From Actinophytocola algeriensis (lineage in GTDB: Bacteria; Actinomycetota; Actinomycetes; Mycobacteriales; Pseudonocardiaceae): DNA of 64,000 nt. Location: contig NZ_JACHJQ010000002.1 in NCBI RefSeq assembly GCF_014203735.1, forward strand, positions 741,126 to 805,125, written 5' to 3'. This document shows positions 34,165 to 43,618 of this stretch, in pieces (position 1 is the first letter of the stretch; the number at the start of each line of letters is the position of its first letter). Made by a program: the position numbers and the translations under genes. The notes under the pieces were generated by a model that saw only the letters and a list, made by a program, of their open reading frames with translations, made no database searches and was not told the DNA's origin.

Positions 34165-35712
34165 ATGACCCGCCCAACGCCGCTCGGTTTCGAGGAACAG
34201 CGCGAACTGCAGCGGAAGATCGCCGATCTGCTCGTCCTGCGCGCGCCTGCCGACCGCGACCAGATCCGCGTGATGTACCGGGCTGCCGGCAACCACGAGG
34301 AGATGGTCGGGCACATCCTCGGCATCGACGGCCAGCTCCGGGGATGGGAGCCGCCGCGTGAGCTGGTGGAGTACTACCGGCAGCTGCGGGCGGGCATGTA
34401 CCGGGAGGACGCCGGCACCTGGTCGGCCGCCAGCACCGTGGTCGAGTACCCGATCAAGATCTCGATCAACTACCTGTCCAAGGAGGACCCGCGCTGGCGG
34501 CAGGCGCCGCCGCGCACCGCGGTGCTCGACGAGCTGGAGATGTTCCCGAGGACGCCGGACAACGTCGCGGACTGGATGAAGGCGGTCCTGCCGAACGCGG
34601 AGCGGGTGGCCGAGGTCGCGGGCCGTTTCCGGCACGCGCGCATCTTCGACTACCGCGACCCGGGTGGCCGTCCGGTCGTCAACCGGCCGCCGGTGCCCGA
34701 TGGCGAGGTGGGCCAGGTGCTGGAGTACCTGAACACCGCGCACGTGATCATGGGCGGACGCGGGTTCGACAACGACCTGTTCGACCCGAGCAGCGCACCG
34801 GACGTGCCCGCCGCGTTCCACACCGACGGGACGTGGATCTGGCCCGCGTCCGTGCCGCACTACCTGGCGAAGCACGGCGTGCCACCGGAGGCGGACTTCG
34901 TCGCGCACATCCGTGCCAACGGGTTCACCGCGCCAGGGCTCGACCAGGACGCCAAGGACGCCGCGTACATCGCGCTGACCGGTGAGGTCCCCGCCGCCCC
35001 GCAAGCGGCACCCGCGACTTCGCAGGCACCCGCGGCCCCGCAGGCACCGGCCGCGGCCCAGGCTCCGGCGGCGCCCGCGCCCGGTGAGCTGACCGACCGC
35101 GACCGCCGGGTCCTCGCGATCATCGAGCGGCGGGTCAGCGAGGCGGGCGCGATCCCCGAGGCGTACCGGATCCTCGACTCGGCCGAGGGCGCGACGTGCC
35201 TCGAGCGGGTCGGTGACGAGTGGCAGGTCGCCGACTACGAGCGCGGCAAGGCCCGCAACCCGCAGCGGTTCACGTCTCTGTGGGACGCGGGTGCGTACCT
35301 GCTCGGCACGCTGACGATCATCCCGACGAACCTGCGCGCGGGCGGCAGCGACCGCAACACGGCGCAGGCGCTCAACGACTGGCCGGTCCAGCCGCTGCCG
35401 GGCGAACCGCCGCTCACGCTGATCGCGGAGAAGCACATGGCGGTGCTCATGCCGGGCCGTGAGGTGGTCCGCTACGGCGGGCCCGCGGGGAACCTGACGT
35501 TCGCCGAGGCCACCGAGTTCGCCGCGATGTCGCTGCGGGCCGAACGCGAGCAGCAGGGCATGCGCCGCTACCGCGTGGTGCGTGAGCTGCGGACGCTGTC
35601 GGGCCAGACCGTGCCGTGGCACAACCAGCCCGGCGGTGGCACGGCGTACCTGCTGCCCAAGTCGGTCGAGGAGCACCTGGCGGACGGCAGCCTGACCGAC
35701 GTCACCGAGTAG
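34165..35712 (+). CDS. TNT-related protein with YezG-like N-terminal part
   Basis: 515 residues. Residues 1-150 resemble the preceding immunity protein (LRAGMYREDAGTWSAAS, DPRWRQAPP). Residues 160-260 hold a module with VNRPPVPDGEV and TDGTWIWP (220-227), also found in the 284-residue protein at 50588. An Ala/Pro linker (about 273-310) leads to a C-terminal TNT-like domain: VVRYGGPAGN (Arg436), Tyr-x-Val strands, and WHNQPGGGTAYLLP with Gln488. TNT enzymes hydrolyse NAD. The Gln of QPGGG is kept, but the usual Asp before Arg-(Phe/Tyr)-Gly is Val. It has no secretion signal. It could be an intracellular NAD-hydrolysing partner, a decoy or an immunity factor for the TNT domain upstream. GGAGG precedes the ATG. 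Confidence 0.7.
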   Translation: MTRPTPLGFEEQRELQRKIADLLVLRAPADRDQIRVMYRAAGNHEEMVGHILGIDGQLRGWEPPRELVEYYRQLRAGMYREDAGTWSAASTVVEYPIKISINYLSKEDPRWRQAPPRTAVLDELEMFPRTPDNVADWMKAVLPNAERVAEVAGRFRHARIFDYRDPGGRPVVNRPPVPDGEVGQVLEYLNTAHVIMGGRGFDNDLFDPSSAPDVPAAFHTDGTWIWPASVPHYLAKHGVPPEADFVAHIRANGFTAPGLDQDAKDAAYIALTGEVPAAPQAAPATSQAPAAPQAPAAAQAPAAPAPGELTDRDRRVLAIIERRVSEAGAIPEAYRILDSAEGATCLERVGDEWQVADYERGKARNPQRFTSLWDAGAYLLGTLTIIPTNLRAGGSDRNTAQALNDWPVQPLPGEPPLTLIAEKHMAVLMPGREVVRYGGPAGNLTFAEATEFAAMSLRAEREQQGMRRYRVVRELRTLSGQTVPWHNQPGGGTAYLLPKSVEEHLADGSLTDVTE

Positions 35713-35782
35713 AAGCTGGGATCGGTAGACACCGCGCTCCCATAGCGTCGTCCTCGTCAGGGAGACGAACGAAGGGGACGAC

Positions 35783-36199
35783 ATGGGACTGTTCGGCAAC
35801 CGCAAGAGCCGTGCTGAGCGTGGTGCGGAGATCGCCAACAAGGTGGCGAGCGGCAAGGGTTTCTACGGCCGGATGACGAAGGCGTTCGTCGGTGCGGAGG
35901 ACTTCGCCCGCATCCAGGGCGCGGTCGGCGCGTTCAACAACGGCGCGGACGTCCAGGCGATGATCGCCGCGGGTGTGCCGACCGTGCGGGCGACCGTGGT
36001 GTCCATCCAGGACACCGGCCAGCTGGTCAACTTCGACCCGGTCGTCGACCTGCTCGTACAGCTTCCCGACGAGAGCCGGGTCGCGGTGCGGACGCTGGTG
36101 TCCAAACTGCACATCCCGAGGAACGGTGACGCGGTGCGGCTGGTGGCCGACCCGCGCGCACCCGGCGCATACCTGTACGCGGGCCCCGCGGAGTCGTGA
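35783..36199 (+). CDS. Conserved-looking small protein, unknown function
   Basis: 138 residues. A basic N-terminus (MGLFGNRKSRAERGAEIAN) leads to a C-terminal beta-rich half (VRATVVSIQDTGQLVNFDPV, then VQLPDESRVAVRTLVSKLHIP) like an OB or SH3-type barrel. No signal peptide or membrane helix. AAGGGG lies 6 bases before the ATG. It follows the TNT-related gene by 70 bp and ends two bases before the stop of the convergent TetR gene. Function not recognised. Confidence 0.65.
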   Translation: MGLFGNRKSRAERGAEIANKVASGKGFYGRMTKAFVGAEDFARIQGAVGAFNNGADVQAMIAAGVPTVRATVVSIQDTGQLVNFDPVVDLLVQLPDESRVAVRTLVSKLHIPRNGDAVRLVADPRAPGAYLYAGPAES

Positions 36200-36201
36200 C
36201 G

Positions 36202-36795
36202 CTACAGGCCGAAGGCGGTCAGGGTGGCGTCCAGCATGGCCTGCTGCGCCTTCGGCGGGTAGGTGGCCGGGTCGGCGGACGCCAGGGCCGCGGCGCCCTC
36301 GACCATCGCGATCAGTGCGAAGGCGGTCGTCGTCACGCGGGGCTTCGGCCATGCCGGGGCGGCGGCGGCCACCAGCCTGCTGATGCGGTCGCGCCAGGCC
36401 TCGTTGTTCGTGCGGTGTAAGGCGGCGAGCTCGGCGTCGCCGACGGTGGCGGCCAGGAAGCCCACCCACACAATGCTTTCCGTGGCGGTTTCCTCGTCGA
36501 GGGCCATGCCCTGCGCGAGCACCGCGTGCAGCGCCGCGCGCGGGTTCGCCGCCGTCGCCTCCAGCCGCTCGACGCGCTCGCGCGTGCGTTCGTGGAGGAG
36601 CTGCCGCGCGTGCCGCAGCAGGGCCTTGCGGTTCGGGAAGCGGTGCATGACCAGACCCGTCGTGCAGCCGGCCGCCGCGGCGACCGACCTGAGCGTGAGC
36701 CGTTCGATCCCTTGTCCGGCAAGGACTTCCCACACGGCGCGGGAGAGCCGTTCGTGCTGGGCAGGCAGGTCGGCGGTGCGTGACACCGGTCGCAT
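36202..36795 (-). CDS. TetR-family transcriptional regulator
   Basis: 197 residues. The N-terminal TetR helix-turn-helix is LTLRSVAAAAGCTTGLVMHRF, then PNRKALLRHA. The C-terminal ligand domain is all-helical with a TetR_C-like SIVWVGFLAA stretch. It is divergent from the GNAT gene at 36840, and a perfect palindrome in the 44-bp gap overlaps where both promoters should lie, so it probably represses the GNAT gene and itself. Confidence 0.9.
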   Translation of the reverse strand: MRPVSRTADLPAQHERLSRAVWEVLAGQGIERLTLRSVAAAAGCTTGLVMHRFPNRKALLRHARQLLHERTRERVERLEATAANPRAALHAVLAQGMALDEETATESIVWVGFLAATVGDAELAALHRTNNEAWRDRISRLVAAAAPAWPKPRVTTTAFALIAMVEGAAALASADPATYPPKAQQAMLDATLTAFGL

Positions 36796-36819
36796 CTCCT
36801 CACCTGGGCGTCGTAGCAG

Positions 36820-36834
36820 CTGTTACGGTAACAG
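36820..36834. promoter_or_regulatory. TetR operator candidate
   Basis: CTGTTAC-G-GTAACAG is a perfect 7+1+7 palindrome in the 44-bp gap between the divergent TetR and GNAT genes, five bases before the GNAT start codon. Type, size and position are those expected of a TetR-family operator. Confidence 0.75.
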
Positions 36835-36839
36835 ATGTT

Positions 36840-37304
36840 ATGAGTACGGACTGGATCATCGAGACCCGGCCGTGGGACGACCCGGCGGGTGCGGAACTGC
36901 GGCGACGGCAACGCGCGGAGCTCGACGCCCGCTACGGCAGCGACGACCACGAGCCCGGCCCCCCGCCGTCCGCCGCCGACGTGGACCTCTTCCTCGTCGC
37001 GGTCGGCGACGACGGCACGGCGGTCGCCTGTGGAGCGCTGCGCCGCCTGGACGCGGGCGCCGCCGAGATCAAGCGGATGTACGTCGTGCCGGAGTGGCGC
37101 GGCTCCGGGGTCGCGACGGGGGTGCTGCGCGCACTGGAGTCGGCCGCGGCGCAGCGGGGCTGGCACACGGTACGCCTGGAGACCGGCACCGAACAGCCTG
37201 ACGCACAACGGTTCTACCGCCGCGAGGGCTACCGCGAGATCCCGCTGTTCGGCAACTACGCCGGCTCGAGCCTGTCGCTCTGCTTCGAACGCGAACTCGT
37301 CTGA
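36840..37304 (+). CDS. GNAT-family N-acetyltransferase
   Basis: 154 residues with a clear GNAT core. IKRMYVVPEWRGSGVATGVL is the acetyl-CoA pyrophosphate-binding R/Q-x-x-G-x-G/A motif A, and AQRFYRREGYREIP is motif B. The start lies at or next to the TetR-type operator, so the transcript is probably leaderless or nearly so. Likely acetylates a small amine. A detoxification role under TetR control is inferred from the gene pair. Confidence 0.88.
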   Translation: MSTDWIIETRPWDDPAGAELRRRQRAELDARYGSDDHEPGPPPSAADVDLFLVAVGDDGTAVACGALRRLDAGAAEIKRMYVVPEWRGSGVATGVLRALESAAAQRGWHTVRLETGTEQPDAQRFYRREGYREIPLFGNYAGSSLSLCFERELV

Positions 37305-37393
37305 CCGCCCAGGCCCGCAGGCTGGTCCACGGTAACGAAAACTCCGCCGTGCGCGACCTCGACTTCGAGGTAGTCCGTCTGGAGGGAGCGCTC

Positions 37394-40075
37394 ATGCGCG
37401 CGGGCCTTGCCCTGGTCGTCGCCGTGTCCACATCAGCCGCGTTGCTCATCGCGCCACCGGCGCACGCGCAGGCGGAGACCCTGCACGTCAACCAGATCAC
37501 GGGTTGCAGTGACAGCGGCCCCGGCTCGGCGACCACCCCGTACTGCACGCTCCAGGCGGCCGCCGACGTGGTCGAGCCGGGACAGACCATCAAGGTCGGT
37601 CAGGTCCAGCAGGCGGCGGTGTTCACCCGCTCCGGCACCGAGGACGCGCCGATCACCATCACCGGCGGCGAGGTGACCGTCCCCTCGGGCCCACGCGACG
37701 CGCTGATCACGCTCGACCACGTGGAGCACGTCGTCCTCCACGACCTCAGGACGTCGCCCGGCTACCACGACCCCGCCGTGCTCGTCGACGGCGGATCCCA
37801 CGTGACGATCGACCGGCTCCGCGCCAGAGGCCACGGGGGCCACGGGGTGCGGATCACCGACGCGACCGACGTCGTGGTCAGCCGGTCCTGGCTCGACGGC
37901 GAGGGCAGGCCCGTCCAGGTGTCGGGCGGCGCCCGCGTCACCGTCACGGGCAACGTCATGGAGCGGTACCGCAACCTCGGCGTGCTCGTCGAGTCGACCA
38001 CGGACGCCGCGATCACCGGCAACACCATCGACGGCGCGTGCGGCGCGGCTCTCGCCATCACCGGTGCGACGACCGTCTCGGTGCAGAACAACGTCGTCTC
38101 CGCGCCCTGCTCACGACGCGCGATCGAGGTGGACGCGGCCGCCGTGCCGGGTACCACCCTGGACTACAACATCGTGGACGGCTGGCCGCCCTACAGGTGG
38201 GGGGACGACTACTACCTCAGCCCGGCCGAGCTGTACGCGGCCACCGGCCAGGGCGCGCACGACAGCGACGTCCACCCCGACGACGGTGACGCCGAGGTGG
38301 ACTCCGGCAACGCGGACGCCCCCGGCGTGATCGACCCGGCGTTCGACGGACCGCGGGTGGACGACCCCCGGGTGGCGAACACCGGCAGCGGCGCGTACCC
38401 GTACCTGGACCGCGGCGCACGCGAGGCGCAGGACCGGTTCGTCCGGTGGAGCGTGTCGGTCTCGGCGACGCGCGCGCCGGTCGGCGGTGAGGTGGCCGTG
38501 ACCAGCGACGTCACGTCGGACTGGGGGTTCCCGGTCACCTGCACGATCGACTTCGGCGACGGCACCACCGCCCAGGCGTGCTCCGCGCCGCACACCTTCT
38601 CCGCCCCCGGCACGTACACCGTGGCGTTCCAGGCCACCACGCCATCCAAGCTGGTACTCGACCGGCAGTGGCAGGTCACCGTCGTGCCCGCGGGCGGCGC
38701 GATGACCCCGACCGTGACCGCGGACCCGTATGGCGCGGTCTCCGCGCTGCTCTCCGTCGACCTCGGACCCGACCACCCGTGGAGCCCGAAGTCCGTGCGG
38801 TTCGACGTCGGAGACGGCAACCCCTCCTGGACGTTTGGAGACACACTCGGGACGACGCGCCGCTTCGACCGGCCCGGCACGTACACGGTCACCGCGACGA
38901 TCACCGACGTCGCCGGCAACGTGGCCACCACGAAGCCCATCACCTTCACCACGTACGGCTCGGGATTCGTCTCATACGGGCCGGCCCGCTTCCTCGACAC
39001 GCGCACCGGCGGCACCGCACGCAAGGTCGGCCCGAACGGCACGGTCCGGCTCGCGGTGGGCGGACAACGGGGCATCCCGGCCGACGCGACGGCGGTCATC
39101 GTGAACGTCACGGCCACCAACCCGTCGTCGAGCGGTTTCGTCACCACCTACCCGGACGGTGCCACCCGTCCGGTGGTGTCGACGCTGAACTACACGGCGG
39201 GCCGGACCGTGTCGAACCCGGCCACGGTCGCGCTCGGCACCGGTGGGCACCTGAACCTGTACAACGGCAGCGGCGGCACCGTCGACCTGGTGGCCGACGT
39301 GCTCGGGTACTACGTGCGGAACGGGTCCGCCGACGCGATGAACCAGCTGTGGCCGCAACGGGTGCTGGACACGCGGACCGGGCACGGCCAGGAGGCCGGT
39401 GTGCCCGCGGTGATCCCCGCCGGTGGCACGGTGAGCCCGGTGGTCGCGACGGCGAGCCCGTCGGACCTCGCGCCGGGCGAGGCGACCTCGGTCCTGCTGA
39501 ACGTGACGGTCGTGAACCCGGCCGCGTCCGGGTTCGTCACCGCCTACCCGGCGGGCACCGCGCGCCCGACGGCGTCGAACGTCAACTTCGCCGCGGGCGA
39601 GACGATCGGGAAGGCCGTCACCGTCCCGGTCGGACAGGACGGCCGGGTCAGCTTCTACGCCCACGCGAGGACCAACCTGATCGTCACGATCCTGGGCTAC
39701 TACATCCCCGGCGGCGACGGCTACTTCGTCCCGGTGCGGCCGGAGCGCGCGGTCGACACCCGCACGAGCGGCACACCGATCGCCCCGCGCGCGGACGTGA
39801 CCCACCCGCTGGACGGGAACGCCCCGCCGCCTCGGTTCGGCGTCACCCCACGGTCGGTGGTGTCGAACGTGACCGTCGTGAACGCCCGGGGCTCCGGCTA
39901 CCTGATCGCGTACGCGCTCGCCGGGGCGGCGGAGTCCACGCTGAACTTCACCCCGGCGGGCGGTCCGGTGTCGAACATGGCGCTGACCGGCGGCTCGAAC
40001 GGCACCTTCCACAACGGCAGCGACGGGACCGCCGACCTGCTCGTGGACGTCAGCGGCTACTTCTTCGCCGCGTAA
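37394..40075 (+). CDS. Secreted beta-helix protein with PKD domains and three C-terminal DTR repeats
   Basis: 893 residues. A Sec signal peptide (GLALVVAVSTSAALLIAPPAHA) leads to a right-handed beta-helix, residues ~30-300 (ITGNTIDGACGAALAITGAT-type rungs). Two PKD-like domains follow (IDFGDGTTAQACSAPHTFSA; FDVGDGNPSWTFGD). Last come three repeats of about 120 residues, each opening with a DTR motif (ARFLDTRTGG, QRVLDTRTGHG, ERAVDTRTSG) and ending in a DVLGYY/DVSGYFF strand. These DTR repeats are common in actinomycete cell-surface proteins. No catalytic residues of a lyase are evident, so binding or adhesion is as likely as polysaccharide cleavage. GGAGGG precedes the ATG. Confidence 0.8.
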   Translation: MRAGLALVVAVSTSAALLIAPPAHAQAETLHVNQITGCSDSGPGSATTPYCTLQAAADVVEPGQTIKVGQVQQAAVFTRSGTEDAPITITGGEVTVPSGPRDALITLDHVEHVVLHDLRTSPGYHDPAVLVDGGSHVTIDRLRARGHGGHGVRITDATDVVVSRSWLDGEGRPVQVSGGARVTVTGNVMERYRNLGVLVESTTDAAITGNTIDGACGAALAITGATTVSVQNNVVSAPCSRRAIEVDAAAVPGTTLDYNIVDGWPPYRWGDDYYLSPAELYAATGQGAHDSDVHPDDGDAEVDSGNADAPGVIDPAFDGPRVDDPRVANTGSGAYPYLDRGAREAQDRFVRWSVSVSATRAPVGGEVAVTSDVTSDWGFPVTCTIDFGDGTTAQACSAPHTFSAPGTYTVAFQATTPSKLVLDRQWQVTVVPAGGAMTPTVTADPYGAVSALLSVDLGPDHPWSPKSVRFDVGDGNPSWTFGDTLGTTRRFDRPGTYTVTATITDVAGNVATTKPITFTTYGSGFVSYGPARFLDTRTGGTARKVGPNGTVRLAVGGQRGIPADATAVIVNVTATNPSSSGFVTTYPDGATRPVVSTLNYTAGRTVSNPATVALGTGGHLNLYNGSGGTVDLVADVLGYYVRNGSADAMNQLWPQRVLDTRTGHGQEAGVPAVIPAGGTVSPVVATASPSDLAPGEATSVLLNVTVVNPAASGFVTAYPAGTARPTASNVNFAAGETIGKAVTVPVGQDGRVSFYAHARTNLIVTILGYYIPGGDGYFVPVRPERAVDTRTSGTPIAPRADVTHPLDGNAPPPRFGVTPRSVVSNVTVVNARGSGYLIAYALAGAAESTLNFTPAGGPVSNMALTGGSNGTFHNGSDGTADLLVDVSGYFFAA

Positions 40076-40179
40076 CCGGCGAAGCGCGGTCCCGTTGCCG
40101 CACACCGGGTCCGTGCGCCACCCCTTCCTGGTCACTCCCGGGGTGAGCGGAGCGAATCGCGGGTAGGTAACGTCGGAGC

Positions 40180-41121
40180 GTGCGGACCCGGGAACGACGC
40201 GTGGCCGAGGCGATCACGGCCTACCTCGCGCAGGACGGTCAGGAGCCGGACCCGCGCGCGCTCGCCCGCGTGGTCGGTGCGGCGGTGGGCGCGGCGGGCT
40301 GCGCGCTGGTCGTCGGCGGCCGGCGGTTCGCATGGGGCGAGGGCGGCCCGTGGCTCGAGACCGAGATCTCCTACGGCGGCACGGTTGTCGGCGTGCTGGC
40401 CGTGGCGCCGGAGTCGGTCGGCGCGCTGCCCGGGGTCGCGGCCGTGCTGGGCGCACCGGTGGCCGTGCTCCGGCTGGCCGAGGAGACCGACCGCCTGCGC
40501 CGCGACGGCGACGCGGCGGCCCGCGCACTGGTCGACGACCGGTGGCGCGCGGCGGCGGAGATGGAGCAGGAGCGCCGCGGCTTGGAACGCGACCTGCACG
40601 ACGGGGCGCAACACCACCTCGTGGCGCTGCGGATGTCGCTGGCACTGGCCGAACACGCGAACATCACCGGCGGGTTCGCCGATCTGCTGACACAGCTGGA
40701 CAAGGCCGAGCAGGTCCTGCTCGACACGGCGGCGGGGATACTGCCGGGTGCCCTGGTGGCGGACGGCCTGGCGGCGGCGCTCGCCCTGGCACTGTCCCGC
40801 CACGACGACGTCACCCTCGACACGGCGGCGTTGCGGCGGCGCTACCCGGCACCGGTCGAGTCCGCTGTGTACTTCGTGGTCCTGGAGGCGGTGAACAACG
40901 CCCACAAGCACGCGGCGGGCGCGCGGGTGACGGTCAGCGTGCGGGACAGTTACCAGGGGCTGGAGTTCAGCGTTTCCGATGACGGGCCCGGGTTCGCGGT
41001 GGCCTCGCCGGGGGCGGGGCTGCCCGGGTTGACCGCGCGGGCGGCGTCGGTGGGTGGGGTGGTCGAGGTGCGGTCCGCGCCGGGGGCGGGGACCACGGTC
41101 ACGGGGGTGGTCCCACTCTGA
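40180..41121 (+). CDS. Sensor histidine kinase (HisKA_3 type, intact)
   Basis: 313 residues, no membrane helix. A GAF-like N-terminal part (GCALVVGGRRFAW) is followed by the HisKA_3 box ERDLHDGAQHHL with phospho-acceptor His140. A complete HATPase domain follows: N box LEAVNNAHKHA, G1 DDGPGFAV, and the G2 glycine region GAGLPGLTAR. Kinases of this type phosphorylate NarL/LuxR-type regulators; the only one nearby is at 42944-43618 on the other strand, so that is the likely partner. The GTG start is 104 bp after the upstream gene. Confidence 0.85.
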   Translation: MRTRERRVAEAITAYLAQDGQEPDPRALARVVGAAVGAAGCALVVGGRRFAWGEGGPWLETEISYGGTVVGVLAVAPESVGALPGVAAVLGAPVAVLRLAEETDRLRRDGDAAARALVDDRWRAAAEMEQERRGLERDLHDGAQHHLVALRMSLALAEHANITGGFADLLTQLDKAEQVLLDTAAGILPGALVADGLAAALALALSRHDDVTLDTAALRRRYPAPVESAVYFVVLEAVNNAHKHAAGARVTVSVRDSYQGLEFSVSDDGPGFAVASPGAGLPGLTARAASVGGVVEVRSAPGAGTTVTGVVPL

Positions 41122-41145
41122 TGGTCCGGTGCCGCGCAGCGGCGC

Positions 41146-42957
41146 TCAACGCGGCAGCAGGCCTTCCGCCGTGCGGACCAGCACCTCGCACGCCGCACGG
41201 TCGCGTCCGCCGACCGCCGGGTGTTCGCCGTGGGCGCGCCAGCGGGTGATCGCGTCGCGGGCCGCTGTTGCCACCTGGTCGTCGGTGGTGGTCGGGAGCA
41301 GGCCCAGGCGGGCCCGGGGATCCATGCCGTCCGCACCCAGGAGGCGGGTCGCGGCGGTCGTCAGGCCACGTAGCACGACACCGCAGGTCAGGTCGTCGAG
41401 CAGGTCCAGTTCGGCGAACTCGTGGGTGTCCGCGCCGATGCGGTCGACCGCCCACCGCAGGTGGTGGTCGTTCGGCAGGGTGCGGACCAGGTCGGTCATC
41501 GTCGTGACCGCGCGGCGGGCGGTGATCACCGGAGCGCGGGCCGACAGCGCTGCCACCACCGCCGTCAGGTGGGACGCGAACTCTTCCTGGCCCGACTCGG
41601 TCAGCGCCACCCGGTGCCTGCCGCCGCGCAGTGCGGTGCGGAACTCCGGTGTCGGCACGGTGCGGCACAGCACGGCCGCCACGCCACCTCGCGGGCCGGA
41701 CTCGGCCAGGAACTCCTCTGCCAGCACCCGGTCCGCCGGTGCGTCCACCGCGAGCACCGAAACGCCAGGAGCAGAAGGAGGCGCCGTCCCCGGCCCCACG
41801 ACAGCCAGTCGCACCGGCATCGTCAGTCGCTCCGCCACCACGTCCCACGACGCGCGTTCCGGCCTGCCCTCGGTGGCTTCCTGGCCCTGCCGCACCAGGT
41901 CGCGCACCTGGCGGTGGATGGCGGACCGTTCGAACGTGGCCGGGTCCGCTGCCTGCGCCGCGACCGGCTCGATGCGTTCCGCCAGGCGCACGGTGATCAC
42001 CGCGGTGCGGTCGACGACGGTGCAGACCATGTCGCCGCCCAGGACTGCGACCCGCTCCATGTCCTGCCCCAGCGCGGTGTGCAGCTGCGCCGCGGTCAGC
42101 GCGCCCACCGCGCTGATGCGGGCCCGCAGCGCGTCGTCGCACCCGAACACGACCGTCATCGGGTGCGGGGATTCCTTGCCTGCCAACAGGTTCAGCGCCG
42201 CCGCGACCGCGTGGTAGAAGCCGGACTCCAGCTGCCAGCCCGTCCGCCTGCCGAGGTCGCCCGCGAACGACACCGGGCGGGGCAGCGTCGCCGCCAGCTC
42301 CTCGAGTGCCGCGCGGGGGCCGCGGTCGGGCAGCATCGCGGGGAACACGCCGCGGACCACGACGCGGAAGTCGTCGATGAGCTCGTCCAGCGCGTCGCGG
42401 ACGTCACCGAGGTCGGCGCCTGCCGCGCGCAACCGGGTCCGCACCTCGTCCAGGTCGCGCAGGGTCGTCGCGGTGATCGCGCGGACCAGGCGGTGCCGCT
42501 CCAGGTCGCGGACCCGGTCCAGGCGGGTGCGGGCCGTGGTCAGCTCGCCCCGCAACCGGCGCGCCCGCAGGTCCGCCGCGTCGCGGTCGGTCCGCTGCCG
42601 GGTCAGGCGCACCGCGACACCGAGCCAGACGGCGGTGTCGCGGAGCATCGTCCGTGCCGCGTCGTCCCACCGGCTCGGCGCGAGGACCGACACCGCACCG
42701 CCGCCGGCGACCGGTTCCTCACCCGCCGCGTCGACGACCGCGGTCAGGCCGGCCGGCCAGGACGCGACAACCACATGTCCGGCGTCGGCCGGTACCGCGT
42801 AGGCGGTCTGCCCGCCCACACCCTCGGCCAGGTTGCGGACCAGTGCGGCGACGAGCCTCTCCGGTGGCTCCGCGGCGGCCACCTCGTAGGGCGGCACACC
42901 GGGGCGGCGCCTGCGCAGCACCTGCCCGGTCACGACTCCCCCGTCACGGCGCCGCAC
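41146..42957 (-). CDS. Kinase-like regulator with degenerate catalytic parts
   Basis: 603 residues. The middle region (RDLERHRLVRAITATTLRDL) has the shape of a HisKA_3 dimerisation helix. The following ATPase-like part lacks the N and G boxes. Later, ASWDVVAERLTMPVRLAVVG looks like the start of a dynamin-type or small GTPase domain, but the expected G-x(4)-GK-S/T P-loop is replaced by PGTAPPSAPG, so nucleotide binding is unlikely. It overlaps the response regulator gene by 14 bp if started at GTG 42957; GTG 42933 is the alternative, behind GGGGGAG. Probably a non-catalytic partner in signalling. Family uncertain. Confidence 0.6.
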   Translation of the reverse strand: MRRRDGGVVTGQVLRRRRPGVPPYEVAAAEPPERLVAALVRNLAEGVGGQTAYAVPADAGHVVVASWPAGLTAVVDAAGEEPVAGGGAVSVLAPSRWDDAARTMLRDTAVWLGVAVRLTRQRTDRDAADLRARRLRGELTTARTRLDRVRDLERHRLVRAITATTLRDLDEVRTRLRAAGADLGDVRDALDELIDDFRVVVRGVFPAMLPDRGPRAALEELAATLPRPVSFAGDLGRRTGWQLESGFYHAVAAALNLLAGKESPHPMTVVFGCDDALRARISAVGALTAAQLHTALGQDMERVAVLGGDMVCTVVDRTAVITVRLAERIEPVAAQAADPATFERSAIHRQVRDLVRQGQEATEGRPERASWDVVAERLTMPVRLAVVGPGTAPPSAPGVSVLAVDAPADRVLAEEFLAESGPRGGVAAVLCRTVPTPEFRTALRGGRHRVALTESGQEEFASHLTAVVAALSARAPVITARRAVTTMTDLVRTLPNDHHLRWAVDRIGADTHEFAELDLLDDLTCGVVLRGLTTAATRLLGADGMDPRARLGLLPTTTDDQVATAARDAITRWRAHGEHPAVGGRDRAACEVLVRTAEGLLPR

Positions 42958-43618
42958 CGTCGATCCGGTTCGCCTGCAGGAACGCCAGCACCGCGAGCAC
43001 GCGCCGGTGGTGCACGGTCGCGTCCCCCGGCAGGCCGAGCTTGGTGAAGATCGCCGCGACGTGCTTCTCCACGGCCTTGGCCGAGATGTACAGCTCGCCG
43101 GCGATCGCGTTGTTCGCGCGACCTTCGGCCATCAGCCGCAGCACGTCGGTTTCCCGTTCACTCAACGAGGCCAGCGCCGTGCCGGTCTGGGAAGCGCCGC
43201 CCTTCACCAGCCGCCGCGCCAGTACCGGTTCGATCACGATCTCGCCCGCCGCGATCCGGTCCAGCGTGTCGCCGAGCACCCGCACGCCCGCGACCCGTTC
43301 CTTGAGCCGGTAGCCGATCCGCTCCGCGCCGATCTCCAGCACTCGCATGAGGTAGTGCGTCTCGGCGTAGTGCGACAGCAGCAGGATCCCGGTGTCGGGG
43401 CGCAGTGCGCGCACGCGTTCCGCGGTCTGCAGCCCGCCGTCGGGACCCGGGGGCATCCGGATGTCGAGGATCGCGACGTCGACCGGTTCGGCGGCGACGG
43501 CCGCCACGAGTGCGTCGCCGTCGGGGTAGCACCCGGCGACCTCGTGCCCGGCTGCCTGCAGCAACAGTGCGAGGCCTTCCCGGAACAGGGCACCGTCCTC
43601 GGCGACCGCTACGCGCAT
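42944..43618 (-). CDS. LuxR/NarL-type response regulator
   Basis: 224 residues. The receiver domain has phospho-acceptor Asp52 (AILDIRMPPG), acidic residues at 8, and the conserved Lys in YRLKERV. A LuxR helix-turn-helix follows (LSERETDVLRLMAEGRANNA, then KAVEKHVAAIF). Overlaps the degenerate kinase upstream by 10 bp and the kinase-like protein downstream by 14 bp, so the three form one translationally coupled unit. All catalytic residues are present, so it should be phosphorylated by a true kinase, most likely that at 40180. Confidence 0.93.
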   Translation of the reverse strand: MRVAVAEDGALFREGLALLLQAAGHEVAGCYPDGDALVAAVAAEPVDVAILDIRMPPGPDGGLQTAERVRALRPDTGILLLSHYAETHYLMRVLEIGAERIGYRLKERVAGVRVLGDTLDRIAAGEIVIEPVLARRLVKGGASQTGTALASLSERETDVLRLMAEGRANNAIAGELYISAKAVEKHVAAIFTKLGLPGDATVHHRRVLAVLAFLQANRIDGAAP

